From positions 1-64,000 of the forward strand of contig NZ_JBGCCK010000010.1 of assembly GCF_041262525.1 (NCBI RefSeq): a stretch of 64,000 nt of DNA, written 5' to 3'. The notes below the pieces were generated by a model. That model ran no database searches and had not been told where the DNA came from. It saw only the letters and a program-made list of their open reading frames with translations. Each line of letters opens with the position of its first letter. The first letter of the stretch is position 1. Positions 1-8,300 of the stretch are shown piece after piece. This stretch comes from Streptacidiphilus sp041262525. GTDB lineage: Bacteria > Actinomycetota > Actinomycetes > Streptomycetales > Streptomycetaceae. Position numbers and translations under genes: made by a program.

Positions 1-91
1 AGGACACGGCACCCCTGACGGCCGAAAGGAAGCGACAGGAGGATTCTGCCCAACTCCACCAATCAGAAAGACACTTAGCCGCGACAATCTA

Positions 92-118
92 CTAGTGCTT
101 GGACCAGTGCCGCACTAG
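92..118. promoter_or_regulatory. Inverted repeat upstream of the SDR/ligase pair
   Basis: CTAGTGC (92-98) and GCACTAG (112-118) are perfect 7-bp arms around a 13-base spacer, about 70 bases before the reductase start. This could be a regulator site for the operon. No regulator gene is adjacent within the window, so its function is inference. Confidence 0.35.
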
Positions 119-185
119 CCACCCGCTCGCTCGCTTTCACCACCCCACCCAACTCGCACGCACCCGAGTTCAGGAGCACATCGCA

Positions 186-944
186 ATGAGCCGCTTCACC
201 GACCGCGTGGCCGTCGTCACCGGCGCAGCCCAGGGCATCGGCGCCGCCACCGCCGCGCGTCTGGCCGAGGAGGGCGCCCACGTCGCCGTCGTCGACCTGA
301 CCGCCGAGCGCGCGCAGGCCACCGTCGACGCCATCCTCGCCAAGGGCGGCACCGCCCGCGCCTACGGTTGCGACGTGGCCGACTACGACGCCGTGGACGC
401 CGTCTTCGCGCAGATCGCCGCCGACTTCGGGGCGATCCACATCCTGATCAACAACGCCGGGATCACCCGCGACAATCTGTTCTTCAAGATGCCGAAGAAC
501 GACTGGGACGCGGTGCTGACGGTCAATCTGACCAGCGCCTACAACTGCTCGCACGTCGCGCAGAAGTACATGTGCGCGCAGAAGTACGGCAAGATCGTCT
601 CGCTGTCGTCGCGGTCCGCACTGGGCAACCGGGGCCAGGCGAACTACGCCGCCGCCAAGGCCGGCATCCAGGGCCTGACCGCCACCTTGGCGATCGAGCT
701 CGGCCCGTTCAACATCAACGTCAACGCCGTCGCGCCCGGCTACATCGCCACCTCGATGACCGCGGCGACCGCGGAGCGGGTCGGCGCGAGCGCCGAGGAG
801 CACCAGACGCTCGCCGCCGAGCGCACGCCGCTGCGACGCGTCGGGCAGCCGGAGGACGTCGCGAACGTGGTGGCCTTCCTCGCGTCCGAGGACGCCTCGT
901 ACGTGAGCGGCCAGACCCTCTACGTCAACGGCGGTGCCCGGTGA
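186..944 (+). CDS. SDR-family 3-oxoacyl-ACP reductase-like oxidoreductase (FabG type)
   Basis: A 252-residue classical short-chain dehydrogenase/reductase, probably reducing a 3-oxoacyl thioester or similar carbonyl with NAD(P)H in the cytosol. The N-terminal cofactor motif TGAAQGIG (residues 12-19), the NNAG motif, and the catalytic triad S141, Y154 (NYAAAK) and K158 are all present. The C-terminal PEDVANVVAFLASEDASYVSGQ stretch is typical of FabG-like enzymes. The ATG at 186 is preferred over an upstream in-frame start because CAGGAG lies about 10 bases before it. The stop overlaps the start of the next gene as GTGA, so the two are translationally coupled. Pairing with an acyl-CoA ligase suggests fatty-acyl or aryl-acyl metabolism; the exact substrate is unknown. 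Confidence 0.85.
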   Translation: MSRFTDRVAVVTGAAQGIGAATAARLAEEGAHVAVVDLTAERAQATVDAILAKGGTARAYGCDVADYDAVDAVFAQIAADFGAIHILINNAGITRDNLFFKMPKNDWDAVLTVNLTSAYNCSHVAQKYMCAQKYGKIVSLSSRSALGNRGQANYAAAKAGIQGLTATLAIELGPFNINVNAVAPGYIATSMTAATAERVGASAEEHQTLAAERTPLRRVGQPEDVANVVAFLASEDASYVSGQTLYVNGGAR

Positions 945-2482
945 CCATGCTGTCGCTGGCCTCGGTCCTCGCCGAGAACGCGCGGCGCCGCCCCGGCAAG
1001 CTCGCCCTGGTGGAGGGCGAGACGCGACTCGCCTTCGGCGAACTGTGGCAGCAGGTGCTGGCGCAGGCCGCCGCCCTGGTGCAGCTCGGCGTCAAGCCGG
1101 GCGACCGGGTCGCGCTGATGGCCCCCAACGTGGCGGAGTTCCCGCGCGGCTACTACGCGATCCTGGCGGCGGGCGGCGTCGTGGTGCCGGTGCACCTGCT
1201 GCTGACGGCCGAGGAGGTCGCCTACACGCTGCGCGACTCGGGCGCGCAGCTGCTCGTCGCCCACGCGGCCAACGCCATCGTCGCGGCGGGCGCGGCGGCC
1301 GAAACCGGCGTGCCGCTGGTCACGGTGGGGCCGGCGGTCCCGGTCCCCGGCGCGCTCGGCCGACTGGAGGAGTTCGCCGAGAAGGCCACGCCGCTGCGCC
1401 ACTTCGTCACCCGCGAGGCCGAGGACCCGGCCGTCGTCTTCTACACCAGCGGCACCACCGGCCAACCGAAGGGCGCGGTCCTCTCGCACCTCAACCTGGT
1501 GATGAACGCGATGGTGAACGCGTTCGACGCCAACCACACCTCCCCCGAGGACGTGGTGCTGGGCGCGCTGCCGCTGTACCACACCTTCGGGCAGACCGTC
1601 GCCATGAACACCACCTGGCGGGCGGGCGCGACGCTGGTGCTGCTGCCGCGCTTCAACGCGGGACAGGCGCTGGACCTGATGATCCGTGAGGGCGTCAACT
1701 CCTTCCAGGGCGTGCCGACGATGTACATCGCGCTGCTGGAGGCCGCCAAGGGCTTCGACGGCCCGCTGCCAGTGCTGCGGCTGTGCATCTCCGGCGGCGC
1801 GTCGCTGCCGGTGACTGTGCTGGAGCGGTTCAACGAGGTGTTCTCGGCCTCGATCTGCGAGGGCTACGGCCTGTCGGAGACCTCGCCGACCGCCTCGGTC
1901 AACCAGCCGGACCTGGGCACCCGGGCCGGGACGGTGGGCCACCCGGTGTGGGGCGTGGACGTGGAGATAGCCCGCGCGGAGGTCGACGAGCGGGTGGAGC
2001 TGCTGGGCGTCGGCGAGCTGGGCGAGGTCGTGGTGCGTGGGCACAACGTCTTCCTCGGCTACCTGGGCCGCCCGGAGGCGACCGAAGCGGCGATGATCGA
2101 CGGCTGGTTCCGGACCGGCGACCTGGGCACGAAGGACGCGGACGGCTTCGTGTCGATCGTGGACCGCAAGAAGGACATCGTGATCCGCGGCGGCTTCAAC
2201 GTCTACCCGAGGGAGGTCGAGGAGACCTTGCTGCGCCACCCGGCGGTGGCGGAGGCCGCGGTGATCGGCCTGCCGGACCCGGTGCACGGCGAGGAGGTCT
2301 GCGCGGTCCTGGTCCTGGACCCGGCCGTCTCACCCGCGCCGGCGGCGCAGGAGATCATCGACTGGTCCAAGGAGCACCTGGCCAAGCACAAGTACCCGCG
2401 CCGGGTGGAGTTCACCGGCTCCTACCCGTTGGGGCCGAGCCACAAGGTCCTCAAGCGGGAACTGCGCGCACGGTACCAGTGA
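941..2482 (+). CDS. Class I adenylate-forming acyl-CoA ligase
   Basis: About 513 residues. Activates a carboxylic acid as acyl-AMP and transfers it to CoA (fatty-acid or aryl-CoA ligase family). Motifs in order: P-loop YTSGTTGQPKGAV (about residues 167-179), GYGLSETSP (A5), GWFRTGDLG (A7), DRKKDIVIRGGFNVYPREVE (A8 hinge), and a C-terminal GPSHKVLKREL containing the A10 catalytic lysine. Length is normal for the family. The start is GTG 941, overlapping the reductase stop by 4 bp; ATG 947 is the alternative. Coupled to the SDR gene, so both probably act on the same acid. No transmembrane segments are seen. Substrate class cannot be decided from sequence alone. Confidence 0.88.
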   Translation: MTMLSLASVLAENARRRPGKLALVEGETRLAFGELWQQVLAQAAALVQLGVKPGDRVALMAPNVAEFPRGYYAILAAGGVVVPVHLLLTAEEVAYTLRDSGAQLLVAHAANAIVAAGAAAETGVPLVTVGPAVPVPGALGRLEEFAEKATPLRHFVTREAEDPAVVFYTSGTTGQPKGAVLSHLNLVMNAMVNAFDANHTSPEDVVLGALPLYHTFGQTVAMNTTWRAGATLVLLPRFNAGQALDLMIREGVNSFQGVPTMYIALLEAAKGFDGPLPVLRLCISGGASLPVTVLERFNEVFSASICEGYGLSETSPTASVNQPDLGTRAGTVGHPVWGVDVEIARAEVDERVELLGVGELGEVVVRGHNVFLGYLGRPEATEAAMIDGWFRTGDLGTKDADGFVSIVDRKKDIVIRGGFNVYPREVEETLLRHPAVAEAAVIGLPDPVHGEEVCAVLVLDPAVSPAPAAQEIIDWSKEHLAKHKYPRRVEFTGSYPLGPSHKVLKRELRARYQ

Positions 2483-2621
2483 CGGCGGCGACCGAGGGGC
2501 GCGCACCGGCAGGTGGGCGGAGATCCGGCACGGGTCGGGTCTCCGCCGCCGTGCCCGGCTCACGGCGGGAGCTGAGCGATGCTCCGAGCGGCGTGGGGAA
2601 CGGCGGCGCCGCTCTGTCGCC

Positions 2622-2861
2622 TCAGGCCGCCGGCCACTGGCCGGGGCGGTCGACCCAGTAGGTCTGGGCCGGATCGGCGAGGTCGACGTCGGGGCGTTCG
2701 TGATGGACGAGCCGCGCGAGTTCGTGGGCGTTGCGGCAGCCCTCCGGCTCGGTGAGGGTACCGTCGGCGCGCATGATCTGGACGATCCGCTGGGCCTGGC
2801 CCGGCATGAGCGAGGCGACGTAGACGGGGCATTCCTGGTTCGGCCAGGTCGAGGCGGTCAT
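2622..2861 (-). CDS. Small protein of unknown function (79 aa)
   Basis: Encodes 79 residues beginning MTASTWPNQECPVYV and ending DRPGQWPAA. I do not recognise a family. It is soluble and acidic, with the segment MRADGTLTEPEGCRNAHELARL in the middle. The ATG at 2861 gives a compact product with actinobacterial codon bias; a longer in-frame extension upstream overlaps genes on the other strand and has no protein-like character. It converges on the acyl-CoA ligase and diverges from the small cysteine-rich gene at 3000. Confidence 0.5.
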   Translation of the reverse strand: MTASTWPNQECPVYVASLMPGQAQRIVQIMRADGTLTEPEGCRNAHELARLVHHERPDVDLADPAQTYWVDRPGQWPAA

Positions 2862-2999
2862 GGCTCCAGGGTCGCGGCTGCTTCGGGGTCCGGCATCTCG
2901 ACGCGTGCGCGACGGTCGTCTTCCCGCCCGCGCCCGCGTCGGCAACCCGGACCTGCCCGCACCCTGGCCGTGAGCCGCCGTGGGGAGGAGCATCAGGGC

Positions 3000-3188
3000 A
3001 TGGCCACACCCAAGATTGTGATCACCACCGCCGCCAGCGACTGCTACCACGCCCGCGAGACCTGCGAACTGTTCCAGGCCGGCCGGGCGACCGCTCGGAC
3101 CCAGGGCTGGACCGACGCCGACGTCCAGCACATGCCCCTCGGCGAGGCATTGGTACGCCGCAGGCCCTGCTCGCACTGCCTCCGCTGA
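3000..3188 (+). CDS. Small cysteine/histidine-rich protein, possible metal-binding
   Basis: 62 residues starting MATPKIVITT. Cysteines and histidines are grouped as CYHARETC near residue 16 and CSHC at the C terminus, a spacing that could bind one zinc, somewhat like the small metal-binding fold of Ada-type domains. A good ribosome site (GGGAGGAG) precedes the ATG by about 10 bases. The small neighbours on both sides are also of unknown function. The metal-binding assignment is inference from residue spacing only. Confidence 0.5.
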   Translation: MATPKIVITTAASDCYHARETCELFQAGRATARTQGWTDADVQHMPLGEALVRRRPCSHCLR

Positions 3189-3278
3189 CGGGCCCCGCAG
3201 ACTGACCCCGCTGACCGGCCCCGCAGCCCGGCCCCCCAGACCGACCCGGCAGCCCGCATGCCAGAGGATGATGGAGGC

Positions 3279-3749
3279 GTGAGCGACATCCTCGGGCTGA
3301 TCGACGGCCCCCTCGACGACTGGCAGGGCAGCGCCGACAGCATGCGCTGGCGGGCCGGCGGCGACGTCCATGAACCCCTCCATGAACCCCCCGGCTTCAG
3401 CGGAGACCCCGAATCCTTCACCGCTGCGATGGATCGCCTCGGCCGGGCGCTCGGGATCGCGGGCGAGCAGCTCGAAGACCTCGGGGTGCGACTTCAGTGG
3501 ACCGGAATCGCCTCCGGCGCCGACCCCGCGGAGGTGGCCGCGGCACTCGCTCACGTCGCCAGCGCCCACCTCGGGACCGGAGCGAAGCTCGCCGCCGCGC
3601 ACCGCCGGGCGTGGTCGGGGCCGAACAAGCTGGAGCGACAGATCGCCCGCGCGTACCGGATCCCCGTCCGCGCCCTGATGCCCACTCCGCTGTCCGCGCT
3701 CGACGCCGGCTACCAGCAGCGCCAGCGCAACCGGAGGAAGCGGGCCTGA
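3279..3749 (+). CDS. Hypothetical protein (156 aa)
   Basis: No recognised domain. The N terminus (VSDILGLIDGPLDDW) is followed by an acidic/proline-containing linker, and residues 45-130 look mostly helical and alanine-rich. The C terminus is strongly basic (QQRQRNRRKRA). GTG 3279 is chosen because AGAGGA lies about 10 bases upstream; ATG 3258 in frame is an alternative that would add 7 residues. Codon bias supports a real gene. Confidence 0.55.
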   Translation: MSDILGLIDGPLDDWQGSADSMRWRAGGDVHEPLHEPPGFSGDPESFTAAMDRLGRALGIAGEQLEDLGVRLQWTGIASGADPAEVAAALAHVASAHLGTGAKLAAAHRRAWSGPNKLERQIARAYRIPVRALMPTPLSALDAGYQQRQRNRRKRA

Positions 3750-3988
3750 CCGGGTGGCTCCACCCGATCGTGCCCAGAACGGACTTGGACAGATCGCCGG
3801 ATTTCGGCTGTTCCGGCGGACCGTTCCCTGGACACCCTGTAGCCAAGCGAACACGGTCGTTGTAGCGTGCTGCTCGAACGCGCGGTTCGAAGTCCAGCTT
3901 GACCAGCAGATCCGAGGACCCGGGCGATCAACTCACCCAAGGGGTCCGCACAATGGCTGACCCCGTGATCCCGGACAGGGAGACAAGC

Positions 3989-4192
3989 ATGGCCACCGGA
4001 ACCGTGAAGTGGTTCAACGCCGAGAAGGGCTTCGGCTTCATCGAGCAGGACGGCGGCGGCGCCGACGTGTTCGTCCACTACAGCGCGATCAACAGCAGCG
4101 GCTTCCGCTCGCTCGACGAGGGCGCGAAGGTCGAGTTCGACGTCGAGCAGGGCCAGAAGGGCCCGCAGGCCGGCAACGTCCGCACCATCTGA
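3989..4192 (+). CDS. Cold-shock domain protein (CspA family)
   Basis: 67 residues, the standard length of bacterial cold-shock proteins. Acts as a single-strand RNA/DNA chaperone on an OB fold. RNP1 (KGFGFI, residues 13-18) and RNP2 (VFVHY, about 28-32) are intact, with the MATGTVKWFN start and the usual C-terminal VEFDVEQGQKGPQAGNV. The ATG at 3989 is chosen over an upstream in-frame start because it gives the canonical N terminus. About 240 untranslated or unassigned bases lie upstream, consistent with the long leader often seen for csp mRNAs. A strong terminator follows at 4241-4270. Confidence 0.95.
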   Translation: MATGTVKWFNAEKGFGFIEQDGGGADVFVHYSAINSSGFRSLDEGAKVEFDVEQGQKGPQAGNVRTI

Positions 4193-4240
4193 TGTGCTGA
4201 CGCTGACGCACTGATGCACTGATGCACTGATCGCACGACA

Positions 4241-4270
4241 CGCGAGGGTCCGCTCCGGCGGGCCCTCGCG
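4241..4270 (+). terminator. Intrinsic terminator after the cold-shock gene
   Basis: A 13-bp stem (4241-4253 with 4258-4270, one G-T wobble) closes a 4-base loop and is followed by TTCGTT. Three short GCACTGAT-type repeats lie just before it (about 4208-4231). It may also serve the convergent iminopeptidase gene. Confidence 0.8.
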
Positions 4271-4335
4271 TTCGTTGCATGTTCCTGACGGGGGCGTGGA
4301 ACGCCCTCGGCGACCTCAGCACCCCTCAGTGCCCC

Positions 4336-5304
4336 TCAGCGCTCCGTCGGGGCGAAGCGGGCGATCGCGGTCAGGACGGCGTCGCGCATGGCGGGGCTGC
4401 CGGTGTGGCCGGAGTCGTCGACGACCTGCAATTCGGCGTCCGGCCAGGCCTTGGACAGCTCCCACGCGGTGTTCAGCGGGCTGCCCAGGTCGAGCCGGCC
4501 ATGGATCAGGACGGCCGGGATGCCCGCCAGGCGGTGGGCGTCGCGCAGGAGTTGGCCGTCCTCGAGCCAGGCGTCGTGGGCGAAGTAATGAGCGCAGATG
4601 CGGACGAAGGCCATCAGGTCGGCGTCCGGACGGTCGCTGTACGCGCCTGGGTGGCCGAGTACCTCGTGCGCGATGACCGCGTCCTCCCAGGCGCACCAGT
4701 CGAGGGCGGCCTTCTCGCGGGTCGGCGCGTCCGGGCTGTTCAGCAGCCGGTTGTAGGCGGCGACGAGATTGCCGTCGCGCTCCTGGGCCGGCACCGCGTC
4801 GCGGAACGCCTCCCAGGGGCCGGGGATGAGGCGGCCGACGCCGTGGTAGAGCCACTGCGTCTCCTCCGGCCGGGTCGTGGTGACGCCGCTGATGACGATC
4901 TCGGAGACGCGTCCGGGGTGGCGCTCGGCGTAGGCGAGGGTCAGCGTCGACCCCCAGGACCCTCCGAACAGCAGCCACTTGTCGATGCCGAGATGCTCGC
5001 GCAACCGCTCCATGTCAGCGATCAGGTGCTCGGTCGTGTTGTCCGCCAGGCCGACCGCCGGGTCCCCGGCGTGCGGGCGGCTCTCGCCGCAGCCGCGCTG
5101 GTCGAAGAGGACGATCCGGTAGGCCGCCGGATCGAACATCCGTCGCGCGCCACGCTTGCCGCCGCTGCCCGGCCCGCCGTGGACGACCAGGGCCGGTTTG
5201 CCGGCGGGGTTGCCGCTGACCTCCCAGTAGATCTGCTGCCCGTCGCCCACGTCCAGGAGACCCGACTCCGTCGGCTCGATCGGCGGGAAGGGCTGGACAG
5301 CCAT
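4336..5304 (-). CDS. pip: Proline iminopeptidase (S33 family)
   Basis: 322 residues. Removes N-terminal proline from peptides in the cytosol. Alpha/beta-hydrolase features: the oxyanion motif HGGPGSGG (about 42-49), FDQRGCGES, and the nucleophile elbow GGSWGS with serine at about residue 116. The later conserved segments HGRLD and DDSGHTG supply the acid and histidine. ATG 5304 is chosen because AAGGAG lies just upstream and the protein then starts like other Pip enzymes; the in-frame extension only translates a 15-bp tandem duplication. Single gene, converging on the cold-shock gene. Confidence 0.9.
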   Translation of the reverse strand: MAVQPFPPIEPTESGLLDVGDGQQIYWEVSGNPAGKPALVVHGGPGSGGKRGARRMFDPAAYRIVLFDQRGCGESRPHAGDPAVGLADNTTEHLIADMERLREHLGIDKWLLFGGSWGSTLTLAYAERHPGRVSEIVISGVTTTRPEETQWLYHGVGRLIPGPWEAFRDAVPAQERDGNLVAAYNRLLNSPDAPTREKAALDWCAWEDAVIAHEVLGHPGAYSDRPDADLMAFVRICAHYFAHDAWLEDGQLLRDAHRLAGIPAVLIHGRLDLGSPLNTAWELSKAWPDAELQVVDDSGHTGSPAMRDAVLTAIARFAPTER

Positions 5305-5317
5305 CGCGGTCTCCTTC

Positions 5318-5347
5318 TGCGGGTGGACGAACTGCGGGTGGACGAAC
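5318..5347. repeat. 15-bp tandem duplication upstream of pip
   Basis: TGCGGGTGGACGAAC occurs twice in direct succession (5318-5332 and 5333-5347), immediately before the iminopeptidase ribosome-binding site and next to the MFS remnant. Probably a local duplication at a rearrangement junction. Confidence 0.75.
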
Positions 5348-5349
5348 AA

Positions 5350-5785
5350 CCTCGCGAGGCTACCCCAAGGGTCGGCCGCCGTTCACGGTGGTGGCGTCGG
5401 TGCTGGTCGGCCCGCTCGTCGACAAGGTCGGCCGGATGAAGCCCTTCGTGCTGGTTTCCGGCATCGTCGCGGCCGCCGCGCTGACCATCCCCATGATGTG
5501 GCCGACTGAGGGCGGGATGCTCGGCTACAACATCGTGGGCGGCGTCGCGTTCGGCGTCTACATGGCCGTCGACATGGCTCTGATCACGAAGGCGCTGCCG
5601 CGCACCGAGGACGCGGGCAAGGACCTTGGCGTGATCAACATCGCCAACGCCGGTCCGCAGATCCTGGCTCCGACGGTGGCGGGCTGGATCGTCACCCAGT
5701 TCGGCTATGGGGCGCTGTTCCCCGTCGCCGCGGTGATCTCGCTGATCGGCGCGGGGCGGTGCTGCGCGTCCGCGGCATCGACTGA
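5350..5785 (+). pseudogene. 3' remnant of an MFS transporter gene, frameshifted near its end
   Basis: The frame reading VASVLVGPLVDKVGRMKPF is clearly the C-terminal third of a major facilitator: a cytoplasmic-loop motif (DKVGRMKPFV) followed by about three hydrophobic segments and the NIANAGPQILAPTVAGW signature region. There is no start codon context and the first two thirds of the gene are missing. Near 5756 the frame must shift to continue into LRVRGID and a stop at 5783-5785, consistent with loss of one base in a G run. It abuts the 5' region of pip, so a deletion or rearrangement is inferred. Confidence 0.75.
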
Positions 5786-5937
5786 CCTGAGGCGGGGTGG
5801 CGCCCCCCGGGGGCACGAGAGTCCGATCCGTCGTTGGCCGGGGTCCCCGTCTCAAGCTGTGGGCGGTGCTGCCGGTACTTCCATAGCGCCGGCTCGTCGT
5901 GCACGGGCGCGTACTGGCCACGGCCACCGCACGACAC

Positions 5938-5974
5938 GAGGGCGGGCCTCCGGCTGGTTCGGAGGCCCGCCCTC
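5938..5974 (-). terminator. Perfect 15-bp stem terminator for the phospholipase C gene
   Basis: Arms 5938-5952 and 5960-5974 pair perfectly around a 7-base loop. It lies 38 bases beyond the stop of the minus-strand phospholipase gene. No gene is seen in the roughly 150 bases between the MFS remnant and this hairpin. Confidence 0.85.
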
Positions 5975-6012
5975 GCCGCGTGGCGGATCGGCGGCGCGCG
6001 GCGGATCTGCGG

Positions 6013-8094
6013 TCAGGCCCGGCCGATGGCCGGGTCGCTGGTGCTCGGACGGCCGGTTTCGAGGTGGCCAGCCAGGCGGCGGAGGTAGGAGGGGTGCTGG
6101 TCGGTGAGGACGGAGACGTCGTACCACCCGTCGGTGCCGTGGGTGGCGACATGGTGGACGGCGGTGGCGCCGGGGCGCAGTTGGAGCTTGGCCGGGGCGT
6201 GCTCGCCGTAGGCGTCGACCACGACCAGGCGCAGGGTGGTGGCGCCGTGGTTGGTCAGGGTCAGCCGCAGCTCGCCGCTGTCGCCCTCGTGGCGGGCGGC
6301 GACCTCGGCGCCCAGGGCGCCCGGCTCGCCGCGGAACTGACGCAGGAAGCCGGCCGGGCCGTGGACGGTCAGGTCGTAGGCCGTGGCGCCGGGCCCTGCG
6401 GCGGGCCAGCTGTGGATGAGGCTGCGGCCGGCCTCGACCGTGAACGTCCACGGTCCGGTGCTGCCGGGCGTCGTCGAGGTCGCCAGGAAGCTCGCGCCGG
6501 CGCGGCCGTGGCTGGCGAAGTCGACCGTGAGTGCGCCCTGCCCGTCGAGGCGGCCATCGGCGGCGAGGTCGTACGGCAGGGCGCGGGCCGGGCGGGTGCC
6601 GGGCTCCTGCTTGGGCAGCGCCGGGTTGGCGGGCAGGGTGGGGACGTAGTCGGGGTGGCGGTTCGCGTCCTTGGGAACGTAGCCGGCCGTGGAGGGCAGC
6701 ACCGGGGTCTTCGCGGCGTGGCGGCGGAAGTCGAAGGCGGCGGTCAGGTCGCCGCAGACGGCCCGGCGCCAGGGCGAGATGTTGGGCTCGTGGACGCCGA
6801 AGCGCTGCTCGATGAACTGGATGACCGAGGTGTGATCGAAGGTCTGCGAGCAGACGTAGCCGCCGGTGCTCCAGGGCGAGACGACCAGCAGCGGCACGCG
6901 CGGGCCGAGCCCGTACTGGCCCGCGACGGCGTGGCTGCCGGCTGCCGGGGTGAACAGCTCCTGGGTGACGTCGGCCGTGGACGCGCCCTGGGCGCTGTTC
7001 GTGGGGGCGAAGGGCGGGACGACGTGGTCGAAGAAGCCGTCGTTCTCGTCGTAGCAGATCAGCAGCGCGGTGCGACTCCACACCTCAGGGTCGGCGGTGA
7101 GCGCGTCCAGGACCTGTGAGATGTACCAGGCGCCGTAGTTGACCGGCCAGTTGGGGTGCTCGGTGAACGCCTCGGGGGCGACCACCCAGGAGACCTCGGG
7201 CAGCGTGCCCGCCTTGACGTCGGCGCGCAGGATGTCGAAGAAGCCGCCGCCGGTGCTGACGTCGGTGCCGGTGCGCGCCTTGTCGTAGAGCGGGTCGCCG
7301 GGCTTGGCGTTGCGGTACTGGTCGAAGTAGAGCAGCGAGTTGTCGCCGTAGTTGCCGATGTAGGCGTCGTTGGTCCAGCCCCAGGAGCCGTTCGCGTCCA
7401 GGCCGGTGCCGATGTCCTGGTAGATCTTCCAGGAGACGCCCGCCTGCTCCAGTCGCTCGGGGTAGGTCGTCCAGGCGTAGCCGGCCTCGGCGTTGGAGAT
7501 GACCGGGCCGCCGCCCTTGCCGTCGTTGCCGGTGTACCCGGTCCACAGGTAGTAGCGGTTCGGGTCGGTCGGGCCGAGCAGCGAGCAGTGGTAGGCGTCG
7601 CAGACCGTGAAGGCGTCGGCCAGCGCGAAGTGGAAGGGGATGTCGTCGCGGGTCAGGTGCGCCATGGTCGTGGCGCTCTTGGTGGGCACCCACCGGTCGT
7701 AGCGGCCCTGGTTCAGCGCGCCGTGCGTGCTGTTCCAGTCGTGCGGGAGGTCCTCGAGGAACTGGAGGCCCAGGTCGGGCGCGTCAGGGTGGAAGGGCAG
7801 GACGTCCTTGCCGCCGTTCGCGCCGCCGTCGTTCTGGTACCAGACGGGCTTGCCGGACGGCTGCGTGACCGGATGCGGGTCGCCGAAGCCCCGGACGCCG
7901 CGCAGGGTGCCGAAGTAGTGGTCGAAGGAACGGTTCTCCTGCATCAGCACGACGATGTGCTCGACGTCGCGCAGGCTGCCCGTGGCACGGTTCGCGGGTA
8001 TGGACGCGGCACGCGCGATGCTGGTGGACAGCATGGACGCGGCGGCGGTACCGCCCGCGAGCTGCAGGAAGCGGCGTCGGTTCAGCGAGGACAT
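6013..8094 (-). CDS. Tat-secreted phosphocholine-specific phospholipase C
   Basis: 693 residues, the usual size of non-hemolytic/hemolytic bacterial PLCs. Hydrolyses phospholipids (probably phosphatidylcholine) outside the cell. The N terminus carries a Tat signal (NRRRFLQLAGG, residues 5-15) ending near ARA. The phosphoesterase domain contains MQENRSFDHYFGTLRG (about 53-68) and GPTDPNRYYLWTGY. The last roughly 200 residues form the two beta-sandwich C-terminal domains (DUF756) of this family. ATG 8094 places the Tat motif at the start; an upstream in-frame extension is not protein-like. A PHO-box-like repeat lies at 8192-8213 and a perfect terminator at 5938-5974. Confidence 0.93.
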   Translation of the reverse strand: MSSLNRRRFLQLAGGTAAASMLSTSIARAASIPANRATGSLRDVEHIVVLMQENRSFDHYFGTLRGVRGFGDPHPVTQPSGKPVWYQNDGGANGGKDVLPFHPDAPDLGLQFLEDLPHDWNSTHGALNQGRYDRWVPTKSATTMAHLTRDDIPFHFALADAFTVCDAYHCSLLGPTDPNRYYLWTGYTGNDGKGGGPVISNAEAGYAWTTYPERLEQAGVSWKIYQDIGTGLDANGSWGWTNDAYIGNYGDNSLLYFDQYRNAKPGDPLYDKARTGTDVSTGGGFFDILRADVKAGTLPEVSWVVAPEAFTEHPNWPVNYGAWYISQVLDALTADPEVWSRTALLICYDENDGFFDHVVPPFAPTNSAQGASTADVTQELFTPAAGSHAVAGQYGLGPRVPLLVVSPWSTGGYVCSQTFDHTSVIQFIEQRFGVHEPNISPWRRAVCGDLTAAFDFRRHAAKTPVLPSTAGYVPKDANRHPDYVPTLPANPALPKQEPGTRPARALPYDLAADGRLDGQGALTVDFASHGRAGASFLATSTTPGSTGPWTFTVEAGRSLIHSWPAAGPGATAYDLTVHGPAGFLRQFRGEPGALGAEVAARHEGDSGELRLTLTNHGATTLRLVVVDAYGEHAPAKLQLRPGATAVHHVATHGTDGWYDVSVLTDQHPSYLRRLAGHLETGRPSTSDPAIGRA

Positions 8095-8191
8095 GAGGGC
8101 TCCGGTCTGTTGGTGCTTCCGGCTCGGTGGGTGCAGGGCAGATTGTCTGCAGACGGGCGATAACGAGCGGGGGCGGAGCGGGAGACGCGCG

Positions 8192-8213
8192 GCGAACCGA
8201 GAGCGAACCCTGC
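8192..8213 (-). promoter_or_regulatory. PHO-box-like 11-nt direct repeat before phospholipase C
   Basis: On the minus strand GGTTCGC recurs exactly 11 bases apart (plus-strand GCGAACC at 8192-8198 and 8203-8209). Eleven-base direct repeats starting GTTCACC are the PhoP site of Streptomyces; here the match is 5-6 of 7 per unit. Secreted phospholipases are plausible Pho-regulon members. It lies about 100 bases before the start codon. Confidence 0.4.
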
Positions 8214-8300
8214 GCACACGTGGGTGCTCGCAGGCGTAGCGGGGCGCGGCGCGGCTGTGCCTCGCCGGGACGGCGGTGCCAGGCTGGCAGACTGGTTTCC

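Noticed and set aside
2622..3854. 410-codon minus-strand frame
   Set aside because: Only the last 79 residues look like protein; the rest overlaps plausible plus-strand genes and reads as glycine/proline-rich noise.
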